The translations under genes and the position numbers were made by a program. From Archangium violaceum (lineage in GTDB: Bacteria > Myxococcota > Myxococcia > Myxococcales > Myxococcaceae), in assembly GCF_016887565.1 (NCBI RefSeq), contig NZ_CP069396.1:9344001-9408000 (forward strand): 64,000 nucleotides of DNA. Reading direction: 5' to 3'. Positions 8,750 through 17,203 of the stretch are shown here, piece after piece. Position 1 is the first letter of the stretch, and each line of letters begins with the position of its first letter. The notes below the pieces were generated by a model. That model did not search any database. It saw only the letters and a list, made by a program, of their open reading frames with translations, and had not been told where the DNA came from.

Positions 8750-9461
8750 GACCCGCGCGGTCCAACAGCTCGCGCACGTGCGCGGTGAATGCCACGTGCT
8801 CGGGGTTGCTCGCCGTCATGAGCTCGGGAGAGAGGATGAGGAGCCATCCCAGCTCCCCCACCGGCTCGATGCGCACGGGCTCGGGCAGCGGAGGCAGCGT
8901 GCCCCTCCGACGCGACAGGTACGTCAACCAACCCATCCGTACTTCCCACTTGCGCTTCTCGACGAGGTTCACCATCTCGCTCGAAGTGGCCATGGCGAAG
9001 TCGGGGTCCCACGCGGTGACCATGCTGGTGAGCACCTGGGCCAGCACGGGTGCGCGCAGCAGGCGCTTCCGAATTGGCTCCTCGGTCGTGGGATAGAGAA
9101 GGCACACGTTGGGCCCACCCCACGGCGAGTATGCACCGCAAGACAGGTGAATATCGGTGGCGGCCTTCTTCGCATTCCACATGATCTGGCTGAAGCCTAG
9201 CTCCTCAATGACCTTCCGGCTGGAGCTCGTGCGGATTCGCCCTTGAAGGAACAACGCCTCGAGTTCCTTTACTTCTTGAGGCATGGGGTGGCCTGGCAGA
9301 TCGCGTGGGGCTCCACGGCCCGCCCGGTACCATTGAGCAAACGTCGGGTCACACCGTGCCAACATGAGGAAGAAGAGTTCCGCGCGCCGGGCGCACTCCA
9401 GCGCTGTCTCCTGACGCGGTCCCCAGTATGCGCCCACATAATACCTCTCCTTCATTCGCAC
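8718..9461 (-). CDS. Immunity 52 (Imm52) family protein, antitoxin partner of a SitA5-like toxin
   Basis: A 247-residue cytosolic protein without signal peptide. The opening YYVGAYWGPRQETALECARR and the later GGPNVCLLYPTTEEP segment are those of the Imm52 family, which in polymorphic toxin systems is known to accompany Tox-REase-5 toxins. It starts three bases after the toxin-domain reading frame and lies in the same direction, the usual toxin-then-immunity order. Its end overlaps the convergent Ap4A phosphorylase gene by 32 bases. The reading frame is intact although the toxin gene upstream is interrupted, which is what is expected if immunity is still selected. Confidence 0.88.
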   Translation of the reverse strand: MRMKERYYVGAYWGPRQETALECARRAELFFLMLARCDPTFAQWYRAGRGAPRDLPGHPMPQEVKELEALFLQGRIRTSSSRKVIEELGFSQIMWNAKKAATDIHLSCGAYSPWGGPNVCLLYPTTEEPIRKRLLRAPVLAQVLTSMVTAWDPDFAMATSSEMVNLVEKRKWEVRMGWLTYLSRRRGTLPPLPEPVRIEPVGELGWLLILSPELMTASNPEHVAFTAHVRELLDRAGLIELPAPATP

Positions 9462-9464
9462 TCC

Positions 9465-9845
9465 TCACGGGGCTGGCGGTGTATGGCGGACGGTGATGTT
9501 GTTCCATCCTCTATCCTTGAAGATTTCGCGAAGGAACTCCGCGACCTTGGCATCGGCCACATGCCACGTCAGCGATAGCTTTACCCGCTCGGCCATTCTC
9601 GATTGAGCACTGGCTTGTTCGATCAGCTCGTTGAATCCTCCTGACCTCACGTACCAATACTTGGGCGTGCCATCGTTGTTGAAGAACTTGATGTAGCGGG
9701 GTCCCTTGGCCTCCAACAGTTCCGTACCGTTGAAGCCGTCGAACTCCTCCTCACCAATCATGTACACAAACCAGGCAGGCCGCCCCGTCACCTGCTCCTG
9801 GTAGTTCAGGGCATCCTCGGAGTCAGTCGTGGGCGTCTTGTGCAC
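9465..9845 (-). CDS. Tox-REase-5 nuclease toxin domain (C-terminal part of a SitA5-like toxin, after an in-frame stop)
   Basis: These 126 residues form a restriction-endonuclease-fold toxin domain: YQEQVTGRPAWFVYMIG, then EEFDGFNGTELLEAKGPRY, which supplies the acidic-acidic-(E)xK nuclease core (Asp of FDGF, Glu and Lys of LLEAKG), and a C-terminal LTWHVADAKVAEFLREIF helix. The frame begins with GTG at 9843-9845 directly after the TGA that ends the delivery lipoprotein, and it is in the same reading frame, so the segment reads as the natural continuation of that protein. It has no signal peptide of its own. Either it is translated separately by restart at the GTG, or it is the remnant of a toxin inactivated by a nonsense mutation. 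Confidence 0.8.
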   Translation of the reverse strand: MHKTPTTDSEDALNYQEQVTGRPAWFVYMIGEEEFDGFNGTELLEAKGPRYIKFFNNDGTPKYWYVRSGGFNELIEQASAQSRMAERVKLSLTWHVADAKVAEFLREIFKDRGWNNITVRHTPPAP

Positions 9846-9848
9846 TCA
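9846..9848 (-). other. In-frame TGA separating SitA5-like delivery domain from its toxin domain
   Basis: On the minus strand the codons read Met-Gly-Pro-Gly-Arg, TGA, then GTG-CAC-AAG (Val-His-Lys) with no change of frame. A single base change of this codon (for example TGG or CGA to TGA) would account for the split. Confidence 0.85.
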
Positions 9849-10946
9849 CCTGCCAGGACCCATCGTCGAGGCCACCTTGCCGGTGTTTCCCTGACCCAGG
9901 TTGGCCATGTGGAGGATGGAGAAGGTGCCCAGTTCCACGCCGAGCGTGGTTGCCACGGTGCCCCCCGCCACCAACACCGTCCTCATCTCCAGCACCCCCT
10001 CGGCCGTGAGTGCCAGCACCGGCAGTTTCGCGCCCAGCCCGCCCGCGCGGCCCACCGTGCCCACCGCCCCCTCTCCACCTCCGAACAGCATGAGCAGGTG
10101 CGTGGACAGCCGCGCCGCCTCGCGGATCTGGTCCTGCAATGACATGGCACCGAAACGCTCGAAGTATTCGGGTGAGGAGGCGATGAGCAGCGCCACCGTG
10201 TTGGGAAGCTGCGCGAGGTCCTGGGCACCGCGGATGGGGTGGAGGACGGACTGACCGAACGCCAGCGCCATCTCTCCGATTGCATCCTGCGCTCCGTCCA
10301 GGGCGGCATTGAACCAGTCGCGCTCCAGGCCCAGCTCGGCCCAGGGAACGGTGTTCACGCGCCGCAGGGCATCATTCACCGGGTAGAGGACGCCGCCACG
10401 CGAGAAGTAGAAGGTGCCCACCACGAGGTTGCCCACCTTCCACTGCCCCTGTACCAGCTTCACCTGCCCCATGCGCTGAATGGGTCTGCCCGTGAGCGCC
10501 GCCACCAGGTAGCCGTCGGGGCGCATCAGCACCAGGGGCCTGAAGCGCTCGGTGCGCCGCGAAAGCTCCGCGTATTCCACGCGCTCGCCACCCTCGAACA
10601 CTTCACCCAGGAGCCATGCGAGGACCCTTCGCGAGGCGAAGCTCCGCTGTGTCACGCGCGTCTTCGCCAGGTGGCTCAGGAGTTGACGCGCCTGCTGTGT
10701 GTAGAGCGCCGCGCCCGCTGGATGTCGCGACTCCTCCTCCAGACCGCACGCTTCCTGCACCGCTTGGAAAGCATCCGCCAGTGGCTCGGGGAAGCCACCC
10801 GCGCTCCCATCCACTCCCATCATCCAGTCGGGAGAAGCCGGACGCGTGGGCGCACGGCCCGTGGCACATCCCCCCAGCAATACCAGCGCCACCAGGACGA
10901 GGGGGCCCGGTGTCCGGCGCTCCCCTCCACATGAACCCAGGCCCAT
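9846..10946 (-). CDS. SitA5-like polymorphic toxin, delivery lipoprotein part
   Basis: This 366-residue lipoprotein has the signal peptide LVLVALVLLGGC, with a clear LGGC lipobox at about residues 24-27. The middle contains a region repeatedly found in myxobacterial toxin lipoproteins (SRRTERFRPLVLMRPDGYLV, GTFYFSRGGVLYPVNDA), and a Gly/Ala-rich hydrophobic segment lies near the end (GAVGTVGRAGGLGAKLPVLA). In Myxococcus xanthus, SitA lipoproteins are passed between cells by outer membrane exchange and carry a C-terminal toxin. Here the frame stops at TGA 9846-9848 exactly where the toxin begins. Upstream, 12 bases away, lies the Cys-rich 363-residue gene in the same direction. SitA5 assignment rests on the lipoprotein/Tox-REase-5/Imm52 combination and remembered family features, not on a database search. 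Confidence 0.8.
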   Translation of the reverse strand: MGLGSCGGERRTPGPLVLVALVLLGGCATGRAPTRPASPDWMMGVDGSAGGFPEPLADAFQAVQEACGLEEESRHPAGAALYTQQARQLLSHLAKTRVTQRSFASRRVLAWLLGEVFEGGERVEYAELSRRTERFRPLVLMRPDGYLVAALTGRPIQRMGQVKLVQGQWKVGNLVVGTFYFSRGGVLYPVNDALRRVNTVPWAELGLERDWFNAALDGAQDAIGEMALAFGQSVLHPIRGAQDLAQLPNTVALLIASSPEYFERFGAMSLQDQIREAARLSTHLLMLFGGGEGAVGTVGRAGGLGAKLPVLALTAEGVLEMRTVLVAGGTVATTLGVELGTFSILHMANLGQGNTGKVASTMGPGR

Positions 10947-10958
10947 GCCTCCAGCCGC

Positions 10959-12050
10959 TCAGGCCTCCATGAGGATCCGGTGCCGGTAGAGCTCCAGCAG
11001 GATGTCCTCGTGCAGGTCCGCCTGCTTCTCCTGGCGCAGGTGCTGGCGCACCGCCTCGACGGGCTCCCGGCCCGTGAACTCCACGAGCAGCCCGTAGGCG
11101 ATGCCGGGTAGCGCGACGGCGTCGTACTCGCTGTAGGCCCCCAGCGCGACGTTCCCGTCCGGGAGCCACTTCACGGTGGCCTCGGGGTTGAGCTTGAGCA
11201 CCTTCGGCAGCGCGGGCGCGACCGCGTCCCGGTGGCTCTTCTCCAACACCTTCAGCTCGATGACTCCATCGAGCCCCATGATCTTCTCCATCTGCTCCGC
11301 GGACAGGCCCCGGACGATGTCGAAGCAGCCCCGGTAGAACTCGCCCTCACGGCCCGCCCACCTGCTCCACAGCGCGGCGTACTCCTTCTCCGCCAGGGGC
11401 TTGTCGTCGAGGTCCTCGACGGTCGGCGTCTCCGACAGGTCCGGCTTGTCCTTCCCGGCCAGGATGAACTCGGGCATCAACTGCAGCACCGCGTAGCGCG
11501 AGAGCTGGATCTCCGCGAGCGCCAGGTACGTCTTGAGCGTCATCCAGAACTTCCGCCCGTCGGCCCCCGCCACGTACTTGCAATAGAACGTGGAGCACAC
11601 CGCCTCGCGGTAGGGCCAGATGGTACAGCCGCCCTGCTCCAGCTCGTAGTACGGACAGCGCATGGACGCCGCCCGGCCGAAGAACTGCCGCGAGTTGCGA
11701 TACAGCAGGTTGTAGCGCGCCGAGGGCCTCACCCACTGGGGCGTCACGCCCACGCGGCTGGCGATCTTCTCCCCCATGCGCCGCCGCCCCTCGCCCAGCT
11801 CGTCCCGCTCGTCCGACAGGAGCGCGCCCACCAGGTAGTTCGGCAGCTTGGGGTAGTAGGTGCAGCACTTGGTGTCCGGCCGGAACAGCCGGCTCACGCC
11901 ATCCACGGACTCGACGGTTCCCTGGCCCGAGCTCTGGCACATGGCGCACGAGGCGCACGTGGCCTTCGTCTCGACGGGAATCTCCTTCCGGAAGAAGTCG
12001 GGGAACAGGTCGCGGTAGAGGACCGGCAGGCTGTCGAGGATGCGAGACAT
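10959..12050 (-). CDS. Cys-rich protein with YkgJ-like zinc/iron-chelating motif pattern
   Basis: A 363-residue cytosolic protein with a conserved-looking Cys framework in its first half: CASCAMC (about residues 32-38), KCCTYYPKLPNYL, MRCPYYELEQGGCTIWPYRE and VCSTFYCKYV. Spacing of Cys pairs resembles the CxxCxxCC-type putative Zn/Fe-chelating domains (YkgJ family), but the protein is much longer and I do not claim membership. The second half is helical and Leu/Glu-rich. No signal peptide or membrane segment is present. It lies between a MAPEG gene upstream and the toxin cassette downstream, all on the minus strand; functional connection is not evident. Confidence 0.7.
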   Translation of the reverse strand: MSRILDSLPVLYRDLFPDFFRKEIPVETKATCASCAMCQSSGQGTVESVDGVSRLFRPDTKCCTYYPKLPNYLVGALLSDERDELGEGRRRMGEKIASRVGVTPQWVRPSARYNLLYRNSRQFFGRAASMRCPYYELEQGGCTIWPYREAVCSTFYCKYVAGADGRKFWMTLKTYLALAEIQLSRYAVLQLMPEFILAGKDKPDLSETPTVEDLDDKPLAEKEYAALWSRWAGREGEFYRGCFDIVRGLSAEQMEKIMGLDGVIELKVLEKSHRDAVAPALPKVLKLNPEATVKWLPDGNVALGAYSEYDAVALPGIAYGLLVEFTGREPVEAVRQHLRQEKQADLHEDILLELYRHRILMEA

Positions 12051-12063
12051 GGACGAGGGCTCC

Positions 12064-12531
12064 CTAGGCCACGAGCCGGATGAGGATCATCACCATCAGC
12101 GCCAGCGTGGAGAGCTGTCCGATCCCGAAGCTGATGGAGCGCCACGGCTGCATGGACTTGATGTAGGCGATGCTGTGCCCCACGCGGGCGGCGGTGAAGG
12201 CGATGAAGCAGATCTGCATGCCGAGCACCGGCGCGCCGGCCAGCACGGCGATGAGGCCCAGGACGAGGAAGCCCGGGATGTTCTCCAGGTCGTTGCGATG
12301 GGCGCGCAGCACGCGCTCCACGTCGGGGTGCTCGGTGGTCGCCAGCTGGGCGCCGAAGCGGGCCGCGTCCTCGGGGTTCAGCGCCACCTTGAGCCGGGCG
12401 CGCGTGCTCGCGGTGTAGATGCCAACGGCGTTCATCTTGAGGATGAGCACGATGGCGCACAGGGCGTAGAGGCGAAAGCCCGGAGCGGCCAGCATCAAAC
12501 TGGAGGCAACGTTCGTGAAGAGATCGTTCAT
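12064..12531 (-). CDS. MAPEG family membrane protein
   Basis: A 155-residue protein with four hydrophobic helices. The signature FTAARVGHSIAYIKSMQPWR and the loop residues NPEDAARFGAQ, with VERVLRAHRNDLENIPGFL before helix 2, identify the MAPEG family (membrane proteins of eicosanoid and glutathione metabolism), closest in pattern to microsomal glutathione S-transferase 1. The likely role is glutathione-type conjugation or peroxide detoxification in the inner membrane, though bacterial members are little characterised. The start is ATG 12531; the open frame extends further upstream but that part overlaps the DUF3667 gene in another frame and is not coding. Confidence 0.88.
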   Translation of the reverse strand: MNDLFTNVASSLMLAAPGFRLYALCAIVLILKMNAVGIYTASTRARLKVALNPEDAARFGAQLATTEHPDVERVLRAHRNDLENIPGFLVLGLIAVLAGAPVLGMQICFIAFTAARVGHSIAYIKSMQPWRSISFGIGQLSTLALMVMILIRLVA

Positions 12532-12590
12532 GGGAGATGAGCGATGTAGCAGCAGCGCGGCCGTTTTGACAGCCACGCGCCCGCTCGCGC

Positions 12591-13514
12591 TCAGTCGGCG
12601 AAGTAGAGGCTGCCCAGCGCGACCCCGGTGACGGTCAGCAGGAGCATGAGGCCATAGCCGCCATACAGCACCGCCGTCTTGAAGGCGGTGCGCATGAGCG
12701 ACTGCCCGTAGACCCGCCGCAGCGACAGGAAGAGGTAGCCCAGGATGAGGGGCTGCATCACCGGCAAGCGCTTGGGGCCCAGCGCCAGGCCCGCGACGAT
12801 GCCGGCGGCCGCCGCCAGGAAGGCGAAGGCATGGAAGTGGAGCGTGAAGACGAAGTGCTCCGCGTAGAAGCGCCCTGTCTTCCGATACAGCAGGTGCAGC
12901 AGCAGGGCGAACACCGGGACGAGCACGAACATCGCCTTGGGCAGCGATTGCGTGATGGCCTGGAAGGCCTGCTCCTTCCCCGCCGAGCCACTCATGGCGA
13001 TGCGGTTGAGCCGGCGCTTGAACTCGGAGTCCTCGTGCAGCAGCGGCCTGGGCGCGGGCGCCTGCGGGCCTGTATCCAACTCCGCCAGGGACGGACCCAC
13101 CGTGACCACCACCTCGCCGGGCGCGTCCACCCGCGACCGCACCTCGAAGAGGCCCTCGGGGTGGATGACCGTCAACGCGAGGAAGTAGAGGAAGCTGGCC
13201 GTGAGGTAGAGCCGGAAGGGGCGCACGTAGAGGGAGCGCTGGCCCTCGAGGTACGCGACCGTGAGCCCTCCGGGACGCCGCAGCATCATCCCCGCCGAGC
13301 GCGCCAGGTTCGACTCCAGGTGGAAGGTGTCGGTGAGGTAGTCGCCCAGCCACTTCCAGAAGGGCACCCGCACGTCGGCGTGGCTCTGTCCACAGCCCGA
13401 GCAGTAGCGCCCCCGCACCTCCTCGCCGCAGCTCGGACACTTCTCGAGGGGTAGGACGGCCACGGTGGGCTCGGCCTGCGGGGACGGAGCGGGGACGGGG
13501 GCGGGCTGGGACAT
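12591..13514 (-). CDS. DUF3667 domain membrane protein with zinc ribbon
   Basis: A 307-residue protein. The N-terminal Pro/Ala-rich lead (MSQPAPVPAPSPQAEP) precedes a zinc ribbon CPSCGEEVRGRYCSGCGQ, then FWKWLGDYLTDTFHLES and RRPGGLTVAYLEGQRSLYV, the hallmark of DUF3667, followed by four or five membrane helices. ATG 13514 is chosen; a GTG at 13556 would only add low-complexity residues and intrude on the divergent promoter region of the RdgC-like gene. Function of the family is unknown. Confidence 0.85.
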   Translation of the reverse strand: MSQPAPVPAPSPQAEPTVAVLPLEKCPSCGEEVRGRYCSGCGQSHADVRVPFWKWLGDYLTDTFHLESNLARSAGMMLRRPGGLTVAYLEGQRSLYVRPFRLYLTASFLYFLALTVIHPEGLFEVRSRVDAPGEVVVTVGPSLAELDTGPQAPAPRPLLHEDSEFKRRLNRIAMSGSAGKEQAFQAITQSLPKAMFVLVPVFALLLHLLYRKTGRFYAEHFVFTLHFHAFAFLAAAAGIVAGLALGPKRLPVMQPLILGYLFLSLRRVYGQSLMRTAFKTAVLYGGYGLMLLLTVTGVALGSLYFAD

Positions 13515-13636
13515 GGTGCGTGGGGCCCAGTGTCCCCCTCCCCTCCCCCGCCGCACAAGGTGCGCCAGACCCGGCCACGGGCCGCACCAGCAGTACCTTG
13601 ACGGCGGCGCCCGGCTTGCCCATGTTGCCGGGCTTC

Positions 13637-14282
13637 ATGCCTGTCCTCAGTGGTGCAGTCACCTTCTCGCGTTTCCGGTCCGAGCCGACGGGGAACGCTC
13701 CTTCCGATGTGAAACGCTGGCTCGCCAAGGGCCTGAAGTCCGGCGCCTTCGAGCCCATCGACCTCAAGAAGACCGAGGACGAGCGGGCCGCGGGCTTCGT
13801 GGAGCTGGAGAACCATGAGTCCGTGGACTTCTCCACCGGCAGCGTCCTCTATGGCGAGTACGCGCTGTTCGGCTTCCGCGTCGACACCGTCAAGGTGCCC
13901 GCGCCGGTGCTCAAGGCCGAGCTGGACAAGTGGGCCACCGCCTTCGAGAAGCAGAACGGCCGCGCCCCTACCCGGGGCGAGAAGGCCGAGAACCGCGCCT
14001 CCCTCCGCCACATGCTGCGCCAGCGCGCCGTGCCCTCCACCAAGGTGCATGACGTGAGCTGGAACCTGAAGACGAGCCAGGTGCAGATCTGGGCCGCGTC
14101 GCGCAAGGCGGTGGATGAGATCCTCCTGGCCATGGAGACGGCCTTCGAGGTGAAGCTCCAGCCGCTGGTGCCCGCCTCCCTGGCGGCGCGCGCCGGCATC
14201 GCGGACGACGCGCTCATCCCCACTCCGGAGCTCATCGGCGTGGAGATCGCCCACAACGAGATTCCGAGCAGCGAGGTGGCCC

Positions 14283-14296
<14 letters not shown>
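13637..14296 (+). CDS. RdgC-like recombination-associated protein
   Basis: A 219-residue protein related to the RdgC family, whose Escherichia coli member is a ring-shaped DNA-binding protein that restrains RecA-mediated recombination. Visible family-like segments are GAVTFSRFRSE at the start, ERAAGFVELENHES, GEYALFGFRVDTVKVPAPVL and RAVPSTKVHDVSWNLKT. It is shorter than the roughly 300 residues of E. coli RdgC. ATG 13637 is chosen because similarity-like sequence begins there; upstream in-frame codons read into the divergent promoter region. Its last 14 bases overlap the next gene, suggesting co-translation. Confidence 0.8.
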
Positions 14297-14957
<661 letters not shown>

Positions 14958-14974
14958 GCTGACAGAGGGACACC

Positions 14975-15925
14975 ATGGCTCCCGCCCCGCCTCGCCTCAC
15001 CTTCTTCTGCGAGCTGGAGGCGGGGCCGCTGGTGGCCCTCTTCGCCGACCCGGCCGTCGTCGAGCACCTCCTGGCGCTGCGAGCCAGTGTCAGCCTCGGG
15101 GTGCTCGACCTCGGCCCGGAGCGCGCCGCCGTGGTGCGGCGGTTGAACGACGCGGGCGTGCCCGTCATCGCCTGGCAGTTGCTGCCCAGGGCGGAGGGCT
15201 ACTGGTTCCACCTGGGCAATGCCCCCCAGGCCGAGGCCCGCTACGAGGCCTTCCGCGCGTGGACGGCCGGGCACGGCCTGCGCTGGGACGGCGTGGGCCT
15301 GGACATCGAGCCGGACATCCACGACATGCAGCGCATGCTGGCGAGCCGTTGGCGGCTGTTGCCCGCGCTGCTGCCCCGGCTCCGGCGCGGCGGGCAGTTG
15401 CGCGAGGCCCGGGCCCGGTACGGCGCCCTGCTGGCCCGCATCCGCGCGGACGGGTACCGGGTGGACAGCTACCAGCTCCCCTTCATCGTGGACGAGCGCC
15501 GGGCGGGCTCCACCCTGCTGCAGCGCCTCGTCGGCGTGTTGGACCTGGCGACCGACCGCGAGGTGTTGATGCTCTACTCCAGCTTCGTGCGCCCCCATGG
15601 CCCGGCGGTGTCGTGGAGCTACGGCCCGGACGCACGCTCCATCGGGGTGGGAGTCACCGGTGGCGGCGTGGACGTGCCGGGCCTCATCGAGGTGCCCCCG
15701 CTGGACTGGGAGGAATTCGCCCGGGACCTGCGGCTGGCGCGGCGGTGGACGGAGGACCTCCACGTCTTCAGCCTGGAGGGCTGTGTGCGGCAGGGCTTCC
15801 TCGCGCGGCTCCGCGACTTCGACTGGACGGTACTGGACGAGGCGCCTCCCGCGTCCGCCCGGCGCCTGGACCGGCTGCGACGGCTCGCGAGCCGGCTCCT
15901 CCGTTTCGCGGGCAGTCAGGGGTAG
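14975..15925 (+). CDS. Hypothetical protein, probable TIM-barrel (glycosidase-like)
   Basis: A 316-residue cytosolic protein. Beta-strand segments ending in acidic or polar residues occur in barrel order: LTFFCELEAG, SVSLGVLDLG, GVPVIAWQLLP, WDGVGLDIEPDIHD, GYRVDSYQLPFIVDE, REVLMLYSSF and DLHVFSLEGC. The GLDIEPD strand resembles the acidic catalytic strand of several (beta/alpha)8 glycoside hydrolases. I recognise no specific family. It starts 17 bases after the previous gene and probably belongs to the same operon. Its end is 16 bases from the convergent candidate immunity gene. Confidence 0.7.
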   Translation: MAPAPPRLTFFCELEAGPLVALFADPAVVEHLLALRASVSLGVLDLGPERAAVVRRLNDAGVPVIAWQLLPRAEGYWFHLGNAPQAEARYEAFRAWTAGHGLRWDGVGLDIEPDIHDMQRMLASRWRLLPALLPRLRRGGQLREARARYGALLARIRADGYRVDSYQLPFIVDERRAGSTLLQRLVGVLDLATDREVLMLYSSFVRPHGPAVSWSYGPDARSIGVGVTGGGVDVPGLIEVPPLDWEEFARDLRLARRWTEDLHVFSLEGCVRQGFLARLRDFDWTVLDEAPPASARRLDRLRRLASRLLRFAGSQG

Positions 15926-15941
15926 ACACGACGGGAGACAA

Positions 15942-16430
15942 TCACGTCATCGAGGGGGGAGACGGCACGCGGGCAACCTTCTTCGCGTGCGAGATCGACT
16001 CCAGATGTTCCTGCCGCAGGGGACGATCTCGACGAAGCCGGAGCGCGCTCTGCTCCGCGTCCGCCAGCATCTCCCATGCCTCGCGGGCCTGCCGAGGGAA
16101 GAGGTGAAGTGACTGCACGTAGAGGCAGGCGACGTGAACGCGCATCCCCAGATCGTGGAACCCGAGTTTCTGGATACGACGAAGCCATCGGCCAAACTCC
16201 TTCCAGGGCAGTCTGTTGCCGTATGTCTCGGTGAGAAGGGTACTTGTGATGATGCGCTGCACAGCGAGGCGCTGGGCAGCGGTTTTCGCCTTTCGCAGCC
16301 AGTGTTTCTCGAGCTTCAGGAGCTCTCGCCTGCATTGCTCGTATGGCGCCTTCGCCCTGAGTAACTCCAGGTAGTGAAGGTCGAGATCCTCGCTGAAGGT
16401 TGCAGCATGCTCCTGGCGTGAAGTCTTCAT
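15942..16430 (-). CDS. Hypothetical cytosolic protein, candidate immunity protein
   Basis: A 162-residue helical protein without signal peptide; ATG 16430 (MKTSRQEHAATF) is preferred over upstream starts that run into the lipoprotein gene. It is rich in Leu/Arg/Lys helices (HYLELLRAKAPYEQCRREL, GRWLRRIQKLGFHDLGMRVH). It begins two bases after the stop of a small lipoprotein gene. Base composition here is visibly less GC-rich than in the housekeeping neighbours. The order (lipoprotein, then small cytosolic protein) is that of SitA/SitI pairs, which is the only basis for the immunity suggestion. Confidence 0.6.
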   Translation of the reverse strand: MKTSRQEHAATFSEDLDLHYLELLRAKAPYEQCRRELLKLEKHWLRKAKTAAQRLAVQRIITSTLLTETYGNRLPWKEFGRWLRRIQKLGFHDLGMRVHVACLYVQSLHLFPRQAREAWEMLADAEQSALRLRRDRPLRQEHLESISHAKKVARVPSPPSMT

Positions 16431-16432
16431 GC

Positions 16433-16912
16433 TCACGCTCCAGGGCAAGGCTTCCCGTTGGCACGCAGGGGCCAGTAGCCATACCGCATGCAGGCATCGA
16501 AGCACGCCTTGCACTGCGACTCACCCCAGACTCGGCCGTCATGTTTCCCACTTCTGCATTTCTCGTAGCGCGGCAGGCAGATGTCCTTCTCCCACCTTTC
16601 CCTCTCCTCTTGCGTCGGAAGCTCGGGGATGGGCGCGGCTTCGGACTCAGTGCGTCCAGGCGGTAGATAATTGGGGCGCGTGGCCTCTGTCGGAGGTGTT
16701 GCACCACACCGCTCGTATTGGCCCGGGTTCTGCTTGAGGCAACAGGTGACGGTGCTGTCGGTCGGGCTGCACTCGGCCAGAGTGAGCGCGAAGCCGCCGC
16801 CGTACCCCGAGGCGCTCGTTGATACACACCCAGATGCCAGAACGGTCAGCCCTACGGCGAGCCATGCCGGGCGGCACAGTTGACCGCGACCGACGACACG
16901 GGCTTGTTGCAT
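16433..16912 (-). CDS. Small Cys-rich lipoprotein, candidate Sit-type toxin
   Basis: A 159-residue lipoprotein: signal LAVGLTVLASGC with a lipobox ASGC near residues 25-28, then a Ser/Gly-rich spacer, CCLKQNPGQYERCG, a Pro/Glu-rich linker, and a compact C-terminal module with CLPRYEKC, QCKACFDACMRYGYWPL and KPCPGA. The start ATG 16912 is chosen because it places a proper signal peptide at the N-terminus; the open frame extends 93 codons further without signal-like sequence. Exported Cys-rich C-terminal modules of this kind occur in myxobacterial toxin lipoproteins, and a small gene follows immediately, so a toxin role is possible but unproven. Confidence 0.6.
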   Translation of the reverse strand: MQQARVVGRGQLCRPAWLAVGLTVLASGCVSTSASGYGGGFALTLAECSPTDSTVTCCLKQNPGQYERCGATPPTEATRPNYLPPGRTESEAAPIPELPTQEERERWEKDICLPRYEKCRSGKHDGRVWGESQCKACFDACMRYGYWPLRANGKPCPGA

Positions 16913-17203
16913 GACGACCCCCAAGTGCCTGGACTCAGGGCCAAGATCGTCATGCCAACTGGACCATTGGCTAAAGGAGCCCTGCCCCTGTTGTGTCAGC
17001 CGGAGGACTTGTGCTCCCTTCCCGCTTCTGCGTTGGCTCGTGGTGTCCTCTTCCCATCGCTTCAAGGCTTCGAAAGCTCCGTAACTGCTCGCCGGACCCC
17101 CGTCATGACGAGAGGGGTGGAGACATGAGACCCCAGCCGAGCGACCCGCATCCGTCTGGCGGAGGACAAGGGGGCCCCAGGTACTCAACACACGGAGGCG
17201 CGC
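16913..17203. other. Intergenic stretch, no gene seen
   Basis: About 290 bases between the lipoprotein start and the end of the histidine kinase gene, less GC-rich than the surroundings. It must hold the promoter of the lipoprotein pair. Open frames through it lack signal, domain or ribosome site support. Confidence 0.5.

Noticed and set aside
9846-9848. TGA as selenocysteine codon
   Set aside because: No convincing stem-loop follows the TGA, and toxin proteins of this family are not known as selenoproteins; nonsense mutation or restart is simpler.
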